Assembly (NCBI GenBank): GCA_030532225.1
Contig: JAUNLQ010000003.1
Coordinates: 1 to 64,000, forward strand
Length of the DNA stretch: 64,000 bases
Direction: 5' to 3'
DNA from: Bacillota bacterium
Lineage (GTDB): Bacteria > Bacillota > Clostridia > Tissierellales > Peptoniphilaceae
The notes under the pieces were generated by a model that was not told where the DNA came from, ran no database searches, and saw only the letters and a program-made list of their open reading frames with translations. A program made the position numbers and the translations under genes. Positions 26,260 to 34,310 of the stretch are shown here, in pieces (positions within the stretch are counted from its first letter, which is position 1; each line of letters begins with the position of its first letter).

Positions 26260-26869
26260 TTTTCAATGTTTTAAACTCTTTGTCTTAGGTTGCTTAAGTT
26301 TTTTTATAAGTCAAATTGTCCTTAGGCTTCCTCTTTTAAATTACCTCAATAGCAACTTTTCCTTTACAAAGTTTGCCCTTGCTTTCCCACTATTTGTAAA
26401 TGGTCTGATTTTAGTCTCTGCTGGACTTTTTGAAGAAAGCTTTAGGTTTTTCTTTAGAAAATTTTTCTTAAGGGCAAACAATTATAAAGACCAAGGCTTA
26501 CTTTCCTTTACTGACAAGATAAAGGCTCCAATTGTATTTGGCCTTGGCCATGGTCTGTGTGAGGTTGTTTATGTTTTGTATCTGGCAGGTTTTGGGTTTG
26601 GCCTTGAAAATTACTTACTTATTTTTGTAGAAAGATTTTTGGCTGTAGTCTTTCATATTTGCCAGTCCATACTTATTTTTAAAGGCTTTAGACTGGGAAA
26701 AGAATACCTATATTTATTTATTGGAATTTTCCTTCATACAGCCTTTAATGGCCTAATTTATTTAGGGTCTGCTCTTGGGCTTATGGGACTTTATGGTCTT
26801 TTCTTAATTTTTGATTTAGTTTATGTTTTGCTATTAAAAAATTTAACTTATGAAAGGAAGGTAATTTAA
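26240..26869 (+). CDS. YhfC-family intramembrane protease-like protein
   Basis: A 209-residue, roughly seven-helix membrane protein of the YhfC type, related in fold to CAAX-type intramembrane proteases. The likely catalytic glutamates are in LFEESFRFFFRKFF (about residue 60) and a histidine/glutamate pair in FGLGHGLCEVVY (about 100-111), with another histidine in the later LHTAFNGLIY. Activity is not proven for this family. It overlaps sdpI by 20 bases; several ATG codons (26240, 26243, 26249) are close together and the true start among them is uncertain. Third gene of the sdpR operon. Confidence 0.72.
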   Translation: MMKMKSDFQCFKLFVLGCLSFFISQIVLRLPLLNYLNSNFSFTKFALAFPLFVNGLILVSAGLFEESFRFFFRKFFLRANNYKDQGLLSFTDKIKAPIVFGLGHGLCEVVYVLYLAGFGFGLENYLLIFVERFLAVVFHICQSILIFKGFRLGKEYLYLFIGIFLHTAFNGLIYLGSALGLMGLYGLFLIFDLVYVLLLKNLTYERKVI

Positions 26870-26870
26870 A

Positions 26871-27284
26871 ATGAAAAAATTTTTACTTGTTAGTCTACTT
26901 GTTTTAGGTCTAGTTTTGACTGCTTGTTCTAATGGCCAAGCTAGTGAAGAAATGGAAGCTGCAGAAGAAGAAAAATATGTTACTATGTCTAAGGAAAATA
27001 TTCAGCTTATTAATGAACAAGGTTTTGAAGCCTTAGAGGACTTATATTCTCAAGAAATGAAAGAAGCGATGGCAGCTTCTTCCATGGAAGAAACTAATAG
27101 AATAATAGTAGACAAGGGAGCTTTTAAAGAATTTGGCCAAGGAGGAGCAGTATATTTTACAGATGAGTCTACATCAAATAAGTATATAGTAAGTCAAGTT
27201 GAAACTATTTATGAAAATGGAAAATTAATATTTACCATTAACTATAACCTTGACGACCAAATAATAGGTCTCTTTATGAAATAA
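26871..27284 (+). CDS. DUF3887-type lipoprotein
   Basis: A 137-residue secreted lipoprotein. The N-terminus MKKFLLVSLLVLGLVLTACS has a clear lipobox (LTAC, cysteine 19). The mature part has an acidic linker followed by a compact alpha/beta domain like DUF3887 (NEQGFEALEDLYSQEMKEA...KYIVSQVETIYENGKLIFTINYNLDDQIIGLFMK). Function unknown; such domains may bind ligands. It follows the YhfC-type gene by one base, ends the operon, and has a terminator. Possibly an extracellular sensor or scavenger for the SdpI system. Confidence 0.7.
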   Translation: MKKFLLVSLLVLGLVLTACSNGQASEEMEAAEEEKYVTMSKENIQLINEQGFEALEDLYSQEMKEAMAASSMEETNRIIVDKGAFKEFGQGGAVYFTDESTSNKYIVSQVETIYENGKLIFTINYNLDDQIIGLFMK

Positions 27285-27291
27285 AAAATTT

Positions 27292-27316
27292 AGCCAGCAA
27301 AAAGCTGGCTTTTTTC
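27292..27316 (+). terminator. Bidirectional intrinsic terminator
   Basis: AGCCAGC, loop AAAAA, GCTGGCT followed by TTTTT on the plus strand; on the minus strand the hairpin is followed by AAATTTTTT. It lies between the convergent sdp operon and the UvrD-like gene and probably serves both. Confidence 0.85.
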
Positions 27317-27336
27317 ATGCTTATTTACTTTTTTTT

Positions 27337-29175
27337 TTACTGCCTACAGGCCTGGTCTAGTTCTAAGAGAAATTCAGAAATTTCTGTTTCTTTTCTAGCA
27401 ATTTTCCCTGGATAAAGGATAGTCAGTCTTTCCTTGGCCCTAGTCATGGCTACATAAAAAAGCCTTCTTTCTTCTTCCCATTCTGGGCCTAGGCTTTGGT
27501 CCTTAGACTTGGCTGGAAACATTCCTTGATAAAGATCTATTAAAAATACATCTTTATATTCCTTGCCCTTGGCTGAATGAATGGTAGATAGCTTTAAGCC
27601 CTCACTAACATAGGCTGACCTAGATACATATTGGTCCAAGTATTTTAGTCTGCCTATAAATTCCCTAAGATCTAAGGCTTTTTTAGAAATCCTATTTAGG
27701 TTTTGGAAGACTAGAAGCTCACTTTCCAGGCCATAGCCTTCTTTTTTGGAAAAGTAACTTAGGTAAGCCCCATAGCCTAGGTCTGTGTATATATGGTCTA
27801 GCTTTTGGTCCATAGGAAGACTGGCCAAGATCTCCATAGACCTTTGTAATTCTTCTATAGACTTTATGGAATAAGGCTTTAGATCTGCTAGCCTAGTTAA
27901 ATTTTCTAGCACATTGCCTGGCCTGGCTAGACTTTTTAAGTCTTCTAACATAAGTCTAGATACATAGCCTTTGACCTTGTAGAAAAATTCTTGGAAAAGG
28001 TCTAGGCGGCTAGGGTCAGCAGCAAAGTTTATAATATTTTCTAGGTCCTTAGTAATCCTGTGGCCATAAAACTTTATTTTTGAAGAGTCTGCCAGCTTAA
28101 AGGCAATATTTTTTCTTTCTAGGTATTCTACTAGTCCCATGGCAGAAACATTGTTCCTGTAGAGAATGCCAACTTGGTCCAAGTCTGCTTCTTTTATCTT
28201 GTCTAAGATATAGGCATATTGGTCTTCTGTACTATCAACTTTTACAACTTCAACTGGCTGGCTATAGTCCTTTGAAGATTTTAGGTCTTTTTTGTAGCGA
28301 AGCTGGTTTTGGTCTATAAAGGACTTGGCTGCTAGGACTATGTTTTTTGTAGACCTGAAATTTGTTTCCATATAGTAGATTTTTAGGTCCTTATAGTCTG
28401 CTTCTAAGGAAAACAGGCCCCTAGGATCTGCTCCCCTAAAGGAATAAATTGACTGGTCATCATCTGCAACTATAAAAAGATTGTTTTTCTTTTTAGTTAA
28501 GATTTTTACTATTTCCATTTGTAACTTGGAGGTGTCTTGGCCTTCGTCAACTTGAACATAGTCATACATGTTAATGTATTTGTTTCTGATGGAAGAATTG
28601 TCTTTTAAAATCCTTAGGCCTTCTTCTAACATATCGTCAAAGTCTATATACTTGTATTTTTTCTTAAAGCCTTCATAGAGGCAATAAATTTGGTCAAAAC
28701 AGTCTATTTCAGAATTAATAGTCTTTGGGTCCAAAAGCATGTTTTTTACATAGCCAATTCTATTTATAAGCTTGTCTAACTTTTCGTCAGATATATAGGT
28801 CTTGTGAACCTGCTTATAAAATTTGGCCAAAAGCTTGTACTTGTTTAGGCTTTTGTCTCCTTCTAAAAGCTTGTAGTCTATGCCCTTTCTCCTTCCATAG
28901 TCCCTAAGGACAATATAGGAAAAAGCGTGGATAGTGTGAAAGTGAGGCAGCCTTTCTTGGTCAGGATTCTTGGCCTTAAATCTTTCTTCTAGTTCCCTGG
29001 CTGCTGCCCTGGAAAAACTTATGGTCAAAATCCTTTCTGGGTCCACTCCCTTGGCTATTAAGTTATTTATTCTTTGTAAAAGCATGGTAGTCTTGCCAGC
29101 TCCTGGAGTGCCTAGGACCAGACTAGAGCCAGACAAAGACTGGGATGCTCTTTTTTGTTCATCTGATAAGATCAT
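27337..29175 (-). CDS. UvrD/PcrA-like superfamily 1 DNA helicase
   Basis: A 612-residue ATP-dependent 3'-5' helicase, shorter than PcrA (about 720-740) because the C-terminal extension is missing. Motifs in order: Walker A GTPGAGKTT (22-30), DYVQVDEGQDTS (motif II), ADDDQSIYSFRGADP (motif III), the ETNFRSTKNI segment (motif IV), STIHSAKGKEYKDVF (motif V) and YVAMTRAKERLTILYP (motif VI). Repair or fork-clearing is likely. ATG start with GGTGAT upstream. Monocistronic and convergent with the sdp operon. Confidence 0.88.
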   Translation of the reverse strand: MILSDEQKRASQSLSGSSLVLGTPGAGKTTMLLQRINNLIAKGVDPERILTISFSRAAARELEERFKAKNPDQERLPHFHTIHAFSYIVLRDYGRRKGIDYKLLEGDKSLNKYKLLAKFYKQVHKTYISDEKLDKLINRIGYVKNMLLDPKTINSEIDCFDQIYCLYEGFKKKYKYIDFDDMLEEGLRILKDNSSIRNKYINMYDYVQVDEGQDTSKLQMEIVKILTKKKNNLFIVADDDQSIYSFRGADPRGLFSLEADYKDLKIYYMETNFRSTKNIVLAAKSFIDQNQLRYKKDLKSSKDYSQPVEVVKVDSTEDQYAYILDKIKEADLDQVGILYRNNVSAMGLVEYLERKNIAFKLADSSKIKFYGHRITKDLENIINFAADPSRLDLFQEFFYKVKGYVSRLMLEDLKSLARPGNVLENLTRLADLKPYSIKSIEELQRSMEILASLPMDQKLDHIYTDLGYGAYLSYFSKKEGYGLESELLVFQNLNRISKKALDLREFIGRLKYLDQYVSRSAYVSEGLKLSTIHSAKGKEYKDVFLIDLYQGMFPAKSKDQSLGPEWEEERRLFYVAMTRAKERLTILYPGKIARKETEISEFLLELDQACRQ

Positions 29176-29260
29176 TAAATCACCAAGAATATTTTATCAT
29201 AGATTTTACAAAAGAATAAGGAAAAGCCTAGGACCTTAAGAGTAAAATATTAAAGAGGGG

Positions 29261-29266
29261 TATAAT
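29261..29266 (+). promoter_or_regulatory. -10 box upstream of the PAP2 gene
   Basis: TATAAT 20 bases upstream of the PAP2 start. No good -35 was found at the right distance. Confidence 0.35.
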
Positions 29267-29286
29267 AATTCCAAGAGGACGTGACT

Positions 29287-29844
29287 ATGAAAGAGAAAAA
29301 TAACATTTTTATTAGATTTGACAATTTTATTTTAAAAATAATAAATGGCAACTTGAAAAATAGATTTTTTGACCAATTTTTTCCTAGGTTTACTAACCTG
29401 GCAGGTGGTCTTTCTATTACTGTGTTTATTCTTGCTGTATATTTTTTCTCCTCTAGTAGCTATTCAAAGACCTTTGCCTTAGAAGTTCTTGGAGGCCAAA
29501 TTTTGACCCAAATAGCTGTCCACACTATAAAGTTTTTAGCAAAAAGGTTAAGGCCCTATGAAGTGCTAGAATGGCTTAACACCTTTGATATAGTAATGCG
29601 TGACTACTCCTTTCCATCTGGCCACACAGCCTCAGCCTTTTCTCTGGCCATGGTTGGAGCCAAATATTTTCCTGGCTTTGCCTTGGGCTTTTATATTTTC
29701 GCTGGCCTTATAGGCATGTCCAGGCTGTATTTGGCAGTTCACTTTCCAACAGATGTACTTGTTGGAGCCATAGTAGGATCTATAATGACAGCCCTTAGCC
29801 TAGGCTACTTTGGCCCTTGGTTAATAAATCTTATAATTTATTAA
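29287..29844 (+). CDS. PAP2-family phosphatase
   Basis: A 185-residue membrane phosphatase with about five helices. All three PAP2 catalytic motifs are present: KFLAKRLRP (K-x6-RP, about residue 83), FPSGHTASAF (PSGH, about 115), and SRLYLAVHFPTD (SR-x5-H-x3-D, about 150). Substrates may be undecaprenyl pyrophosphate or phosphatidyl phosphates. A GTG two codons upstream is in frame, but the ATG at 29287 is at proper distance (8 bases) from AGAGG. Probably involved in lipid carrier recycling; unlinked to neighbours. Confidence 0.9.
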   Translation: MKEKNNIFIRFDNFILKIINGNLKNRFFDQFFPRFTNLAGGLSITVFILAVYFFSSSSYSKTFALEVLGGQILTQIAVHTIKFLAKRLRPYEVLEWLNTFDIVMRDYSFPSGHTASAFSLAMVGAKYFPGFALGFYIFAGLIGMSRLYLAVHFPTDVLVGAIVGSIMTALSLGYFGPWLINLIIY

Positions 29845-29905
29845 AAATAAATAATTTAACAAAATAAGGGTATGAAAGAAGTAAGATTAAATGGAGGCGA
29901 CTTTT

Positions 29906-30715
29906 ATGAAATCAATAAAAAGCTATTTGAAAGAAAGAAAATCTACTAGAAACTTTCAAGACAGAAGACTAAACACAGACGATACATCAAATGTAAGAAA
30001 TGCCATTAAGGAAGTTGCAGACGACTTAGGCTGGGACCAAGTACAAGTAGACCTAATTGAAAATGGAGAAAAAGTCTACAAAGTTTTAGATGGCAAGGCT
30101 GGATATAATGGAGTATTTGTAAAGGCTTGGACCTATATGCCTATAAAATATTCAGCTGACAATTTAATCAACCAAATTAAGGCAGCCTTTTATATAGGCA
30201 ATATTACTACAAAGCTTTACCAGCTTAAACTAGGCTCAGTTGTAATTACCCTTGGCGATAATATAAAAGAAGAAAAAGAAGCACTTTTCGGCCCAGATGG
30301 TAAGGACGTTCACTATATTATTGGCCTAGGCTATCCAGAAGACAAGAAGGCCTTTACTCCAGAGCCAAGTGCACCTAGACTTAATGTGGAAGATATAGTT
30401 TTCTTAGACGAAAATTTTGAAAAACCAGCAACAGACAAGCTTAGAGAAATGAATCTTTTAGATCTTTTTTCTGACTTAAAATATGCACCATCTTATAAGA
30501 ACCTCCAACCTTGGAGATTTGTCCTTGACAATGGTATTCTTTATGCCTATGTTAAAAATGGAGAAATGTTAGACCATTCAGTAGTAGATGTTGGTCTTTC
30601 TATGTACTTCTTCCAAGAATTGGCAAAATCCATGGGTATAGACAATAACTGGGAAATCCTAGAAAACATAGACCCAAGTGGCGACTATATAAAACTAGGC
30701 AGATATAAAATTTAA
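29906..30715 (+). CDS. Nitroreductase-family protein
   Basis: A 269-residue FMN-dependent oxidoreductase-like protein, close to the putative TM-nitroreductase subgroup. The N-terminus SYLKERKSTRNFQDRRL is the typical flavin-binding start, and APSYKNLQPWRFVLDNG (about 205) is the second conserved part. Substrate unknown. An ATG 15 bases upstream is in frame, but GGAGG overlaps it and stands seven bases before the ATG at 29906. May be cotranscribed with the PAP2 gene, from which it is 61 bases away. A terminator follows. Confidence 0.85.
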   Translation: MKSIKSYLKERKSTRNFQDRRLNTDDTSNVRNAIKEVADDLGWDQVQVDLIENGEKVYKVLDGKAGYNGVFVKAWTYMPIKYSADNLINQIKAAFYIGNITTKLYQLKLGSVVITLGDNIKEEKEALFGPDGKDVHYIIGLGYPEDKKAFTPEPSAPRLNVEDIVFLDENFEKPATDKLREMNLLDLFSDLKYAPSYKNLQPWRFVLDNGILYAYVKNGEMLDHSVVDVGLSMYFFQELAKSMGIDNNWEILENIDPSGDYIKLGRYKI

Positions 30716-30733
30716 AACAATAAAGAAACTTAC

Positions 30734-30758
30734 AGGAGCCTGGAAAATGGCTCCTTTT
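30734..30758 (+). terminator. Intrinsic terminator after the nitroreductase gene
   Basis: Perfect 7-bp AGGAGCC/GGCTCCT stem with an 8-base loop followed by TTTAA. Confidence 0.75.
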
Positions 30759-30808
30759 AACTTGCCTTTAATATAATTTAAGAAAAATAAAAAATTTGCC
30801 TAAAAGCC

Positions 30809-30837
30809 TTTACAAAAAAGTAAAAAAGGTCTATACT
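30809..30837 (+). promoter_or_regulatory. Promoter of tRNA-Lys
   Basis: TTTACA, 17-bp spacer, TATACT, ending 12 bases before the tRNA. Near-consensus. Confidence 0.75.
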
Positions 30838-30849
30838 AATACAAGTAAT

Positions 30850-30925
30850 GCACCTTTGGCTCAGTTGGTAGAGCAACTGACTCTTAATCAGTGGGTCGGG
30901 GGTTCGAGTCCCCCAAGGTGTACCA
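30850..30925 (+). tRNA. tRNA-Lys (anticodon CTT)
   Basis: Folds as a full cloverleaf: acceptor GCACCTT/AAGGTGT, D-stem GCTC/GAGC, anticodon stem ACTGA/TCAGT with loop CTCTTAA (anticodon CTT, reading AAG), T-stem GGGGG/CCCCC with loop TTCGAGT, discriminator A and encoded CCA. The first acceptor pair is G-T (G1-U72 in RNA) rather than G-C. Own promoter and terminator; single tRNA gene. Confidence 0.95.
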
Positions 30926-30928
30926 TGG

Positions 30929-30965
30929 AAGTCCTTTGAAGATAAGCTTCAAGGGACTTTTTTTA
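30929..30965 (+). terminator. Intrinsic terminator after tRNA-Lys
   Basis: 13-bp stem (AAGTCCTTTGAAG with its complement, one G-T pair), 5-base loop, then TTTTTT. Confidence 0.9.
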
Positions 30966-30982
30966 TTTTCCCTTAATAAGTA

Positions 30983-30991
30983 TGCTATAAT
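30983..30991 (+). promoter_or_regulatory. Extended -10 promoter of the Fic gene
   Basis: TATGCTATAAT: a perfect TATAAT with TG one base before, about 40 bases upstream of the Fic start. No good -35 is visible. Confidence 0.45.
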
Positions 30992-31031
30992 TAAACCATA
31001 GACGGAGAAAGAAAAAACTGGAGAGCCTATT

Positions 31032-31592
31032 ATGAAAAACGAAGAACTTTTAAGCAAAAAACGTGCCCTAGAACTTTGGGACAAAAATCTTCTTCCTAGT
31101 TTTCAAATTGGAACTTTTAAAGGCCTATGCCAAATTCACCACTATCTTTTTCAAGATGTTTTTGACTTTGCTGGAAAATTGAGAACTGTTAATCTTTCCA
31201 AGGGAAATTTCCGCTTTGCTCCTATACTTTTTTTAGAAGAAAATCTAAAGATTATAGAAAAAATGCCTGAAGCTAACTTTGAGCAGATTATAGACAAGTA
31301 TGTGGAAATGAATGTGGCTCACCCTTTCAGAGAGGGCAACGGTAGGGCCACTAGAATTTGGCTAGATATGATTTTAAAAAACAGGCTAGGCCAATGTGTA
31401 GACTGGTCTAAGGTCCAAAAGGAGGCCTATCTTTCTGCCATGGAAAGAAGTCCTGTAAATGCTTTGGAAATCAAAACTCTTTTGAAAGAAGCCCTGACAA
31501 CAGAAATTCCCAATAGGACAGTTTATATAAGGGGCATCCAGGCTTCTTATTCCTATGAGGGCATAGATAGTTATGATATTTATGAGCTTTAA
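31032..31592 (+). CDS. fic: Class III Fic adenylyltransferase
   Basis: A 186-residue Fic (Fido) protein that transfers AMP from ATP to hydroxyl side chains of target proteins. The full active-site motif HPFREGNGRATR occupies residues 97-108 with catalytic histidine 97. The C-terminus has SYSYEG (S172, E176), matching the (S/T)xxxE(G/N) autoinhibitory motif that in class III Fic proteins (Neisseria Fic type) blocks ATP binding in trans or cis. Size agrees with that class. Class III enzymes can modify DNA gyrase and topoisomerase IV; that is family knowledge. ATG start with GGAG eight bases upstream. No separate antitoxin gene is present, as expected. Confidence 0.92.
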   Translation: MKNEELLSKKRALELWDKNLLPSFQIGTFKGLCQIHHYLFQDVFDFAGKLRTVNLSKGNFRFAPILFLEENLKIIEKMPEANFEQIIDKYVEMNVAHPFREGNGRATRIWLDMILKNRLGQCVDWSKVQKEAYLSAMERSPVNALEIKTLLKEALTTEIPNRTVYIRGIQASYSYEGIDSYDIYEL

Positions 31593-31618
31593 TAGGCTTT
31601 TTGTAAAATATAGCAATT

Positions 31619-31653
31619 AGTGTTGACGAATAATTTTCGTCAGCACTTTTTTT
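31619..31653 (+). terminator. Intrinsic terminator after fic
   Basis: 12-bp stem beginning AGTGTTGACGAA with its complement (one T-G pair), then TTTTTTT. Confidence 0.88.
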
Positions 31654-31671
31654 ATTTAGTAAACCCCCAAC

Positions 31672-31696
31672 AAAAAAACTCCTAGAAAACTAGGAG
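31672..31696 (-). terminator. Intrinsic terminator after the ZIP gene
   Basis: Minus strand: CTCCTAG, loop TTTT, CTAGGAG followed by TTTTTTT. Confidence 0.88.
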
Positions 31697-31704
31697 CTTA
31701 CTTT

Positions 31705-32463
31705 TTAAAACAAGGCGCTGAGGGCCATCATCACTATAAAACCTAGGACTACTCCATAGGTGGCTTCTCTTTCGTAGCCGTTGTTGTGGGTTTCTGGGAT
31801 TATTTCGTCAGAGATTACAAAGAGCATAGCACCTCCAGCTAGAGCCAAAATAAAAGGCAAGACTGGGGCGAAAACTGACACTAACAAGAGTCCTAAAAAG
31901 GCTCCTACAGGTTCTAATAGTCCTGTTAAAGCTGCTATCCAAAAGCCTTTTTTAATGCTATAGCCTTCCTTTACTAGGGCCAAGGCAACTGCCAAACCTT
32001 CTGGCATATTTTGCAAACTTATACCTACGGCTATTGATAGGCCGTTTTTTATATTGTCTCCACCAAAGCCAACTCCAGTGGCCAAGCCTTCTGGAAAGTT
32101 GTGAATGGCTATGGCAATTACAAAAAGCCAAAGCTTGGAAATTTCTTTTTTCTCTGCTCCTCCTTCCATTCTCTTGTCCATTAAATGTTCGTGGGGAGCG
32201 TACTTGTCTATTAAATCTAACATAATCGCACCAGCAAGAAGGCCTAGAGATGTAATCATAACTCCAGACAGACTGCCTCCTCCTGACTCTAAGGATGGTA
32301 TTATTAAAGAAAAGCAAGTGGCAGCTAGCATAACTCCTGCTGCAGCTGAAAGTAAGATGTCCAAAAGCTTTTGGCTAACATTTTTGGTAAAAAATATAGG
32401 AATAGCCCCTACTCCTGTCATAATCCCTGGAAGGACACATCCAAGTATAAATCTTATATCCAT
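31705..32463 (-). CDS. ZIP-family metal transporter
   Basis: A 252-residue membrane transporter with about eight helices that moves zinc or related divalent metals into the cytoplasm. The metal-binding helices are clear: AIHNFPEGLATGVGFG (about 115-130) and SLQNMPEGLAVALAL (about 145-160), the family hallmark. The ATG at 32463 with AAAGGAG upstream is preferred over an in-frame ATG 30 bases upstream. Single gene with its own terminator. Metal specificity cannot be read. Confidence 0.92.
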   Translation of the reverse strand: MDIRFILGCVLPGIMTGVGAIPIFFTKNVSQKLLDILLSAAAGVMLAATCFSLIIPSLESGGGSLSGVMITSLGLLAGAIMLDLIDKYAPHEHLMDKRMEGGAEKKEISKLWLFVIAIAIHNFPEGLATGVGFGGDNIKNGLSIAVGISLQNMPEGLAVALALVKEGYSIKKGFWIAALTGLLEPVGAFLGLLLVSVFAPVLPFILALAGGAMLFVISDEIIPETHNNGYEREATYGVVLGFIVMMALSALF

Positions 32464-32527
32464 AATTTTCTCCTTTAAAAACTCTTTATCCATTTTATTA
32501 TAAGGAGTTTAAAAAGACAACAAAACT

Positions 32528-33739
32528 TTATTCTTTTTCTTGGCTAAGTAAGTTAGGCTGGTCTTTGGCTAGTTGATCCTTTTTATCATCTGCTAAGGCA
32601 CTTTCAATTTTTTCTTGTAGGTCTTGTTTAGTTTGGTTAACTGATTCTAAAACATTTTCTACAAATAGATCCTTAGACTGGCTGAGAAATTTTCCTATTA
32701 GGTCTACTATCAGGTCATACTGGGATTTTGGTAGGCTTTTTGCAGCTTTAAGGACCTGCTTTATAGACTTTAGGCCTCCTTCTTGTAGCTCTAAAAAGGT
32801 GGCTGCCCTAGCTGCTTCTAAGGAATAAAAAACTCCATCTATAGCCTCTTTTCTTTGGTCATAGGGTATTTGGGCTAGCCAAGAATCTATGGCTTTTTTT
32901 ATAAAGATGGCGTCTTCTGAAAGGGCTTCTTCCCTTACTAAACTTTTGCCTAAAACCTGCCAAGTGTGTAGGTAGTGCTGGTCAATAAGCTTGGCATCTG
33001 CTTTTATTATTTGGGACTTGACTACTTGTTCCATTAATAGGCCTATAACTGATGATTGAGGCACAAAAAGACAGATCCTATCTTTTATTTCCATTAGTTG
33101 CTGGTCAACTTCCATATGGTGGGTAAAGCCTGGGCTGTCGTTGGCCCAAATTGTCCTAAGTCTAGCCTTGGTTTTTGGGTCAGCAAAAATTCCTGCATAC
33201 ATGGCCAGGTTGCCTCCCTTTGAGTGGCCGCCTAAGTCTATGGGTCCTGATAAAATCTTTTCCATTTCTTCAAGATAGGCTAGGGCCAAAAGCTGGGACT
33301 TGGTACCAGAGTCATAGGAAAAATAAAGGTCATCTTTCCAGGCTATTAAGGTGTTGTCAGATCCTCCATAGGCTATGTAGTTTATCTGGTCTAAGACATA
33401 AGTTACTGCTACAAACTGGCTGGCTGGGTCTTTGCTTACAATGTGTTTGTAGTGGCCAATTTTTATGTCCTTATATCTTTCACTTTGGCCAAGGTCTTTT
33501 AAGGCCTTTTCTGCTATAAGCTTAGGGGTAATTTTTTTCTGGTCTGGATTTTCTGGCATCCTAGCCTTATAAAGCTCATAGACTTGTTTTAAAGGCAAAA
33601 AGTCCTGGTCCAGCTCTTTTAGGAGCTTAAAGTCTGCATAGCTAAGCTGGCAAAGTATTAGGTTGTCTACTTCGTTAAAGGGATCTGAATCAAAGCTAAG
33701 ATCTCCTCGCCACTTTATATAATCAAATAAGTTGGCCAT
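32528..33739 (-). CDS. DUF2974/Mbeg1-like alpha/beta hydrolase
   Basis: A 403-residue protein with a lipase-like nucleophile elbow GGHSKGGNL (serine near residue 163) in an alpha/beta hydrolase fold of the DUF2974/Mbeg1-like type. The N-terminal FDYIKWRGDLSFDSDPFNEVDNLILCQLSYADF is typical of this family, with candidate acid in WANDSPGF and histidine in HYLHTWQVLG. The C-terminal ~90 residues are a charged helical tail. Substrate unknown. It lies 11 bases downstream of rlmH and its AAGGAGG ribosome site overlaps the rlmH stop. Confidence 0.8.
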   Translation of the reverse strand: MANLFDYIKWRGDLSFDSDPFNEVDNLILCQLSYADFKLLKELDQDFLPLKQVYELYKARMPENPDQKKITPKLIAEKALKDLGQSERYKDIKIGHYKHIVSKDPASQFVAVTYVLDQINYIAYGGSDNTLIAWKDDLYFSYDSGTKSQLLALAYLEEMEKILSGPIDLGGHSKGGNLAMYAGIFADPKTKARLRTIWANDSPGFTHHMEVDQQLMEIKDRICLFVPQSSVIGLLMEQVVKSQIIKADAKLIDQHYLHTWQVLGKSLVREEALSEDAIFIKKAIDSWLAQIPYDQRKEAIDGVFYSLEAARAATFLELQEGGLKSIKQVLKAAKSLPKSQYDLIVDLIGKFLSQSKDLFVENVLESVNQTKQDLQEKIESALADDKKDQLAKDQPNLLSQEKE

Positions 33740-33750
33740 AAGTCCCTCCT

Positions 33751-34233
33751 TTATTTGTGATAGGGTTCCTTGGCAATAATTTTCATGGCCCTATAAATTT
33801 GTTCCAAGAGAATCACCCTCATTAGCTGGTGAGGGAAGGTCATTTCTGAAAAGCTAAGGGCATAGTCTGAGCGAAACATTACATACTTAGACAGACCGTT
33901 GGACCCTCCAATTACAAAGACCAAGTCTCTACCAAAGCCTTCTAGCATTTCCTTTTGGAAAAAGTCTGCAAATTTTTCGCTGGACATTTGTCCGCCTAAA
34001 ATCTCTAAGGTTACCACAAAGGCATCGTCCTTAATTTTTTCTAGGATCCTTTGGCCTTCCTTTTCCTTGACTATTTCCAGGTCCTTGTCTGACAGGTTTT
34101 CTGGCGCCTTTTCGTCAGCTAGCTGGGTGATCTTCAATTTTACATAGGGTCTTAACCTTTTTTCGTATTCTGCTATGGCATCACTTAGGTATTTTTCTTT
34201 TATCTTGCCAACAGCAATTATTTCTATATTCAT
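33751..34233 (-). CDS. rlmH: 23S rRNA (pseudouridine-1915-N3) methyltransferase
   Basis: A 160-residue SPOUT methyltransferase that methylates pseudouridine 1915 in helix 69 of 23S rRNA. The C-terminal SAM-binding knot is diagnostic: [46 protein letters not shown]. Full length. ATG start with GAGGGGA upstream. A TATAAT box lies at 34262-34267 on the minus strand, just past the terminator of the upstream gene. Confidence 0.97.
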   Translation of the reverse strand: MNIEIIAVGKIKEKYLSDAIAEYEKRLRPYVKLKITQLADEKAPENLSDKDLEIVKEKEGQRILEKIKDDAFVVTLEILGGQMSSEKFADFFQKEMLEGFGRDLVFVIGGSNGLSKYVMFRSDYALSFSEMTFPHQLMRVILLEQIYRAMKIIAKEPYHK

Positions 34234-34269
34234 AACATCCCCTCGTCTTCTTTATACTTATATTATAAC

Positions 34270-34299
34270 AAAAAAACTTGCTAGGACTAAGCTAGCAAG
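34270..34299 (-). terminator. Intrinsic terminator after the SpoIIM-like gene
   Basis: Minus strand: perfect 8-bp CTTGCTAG/CTAGCAAG stem, 7-base loop, then TTTTTTT. Confidence 0.9.
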
Positions 34300-34310
34300 A
34301 AAATTTTGTC

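Noticed and set aside
30850-31653. Genomic island at tRNA-Lys
   Set aside because: No integrase, no repeat of the tRNA 3' end and no mobility gene was found; the Fic gene alone is not enough.
31958-32317. 119-codon open frame within the ZIP gene
   Set aside because: Alternative frame of a clear ZIP transporter, with an arginine/serine/cysteine-rich low-information sequence.
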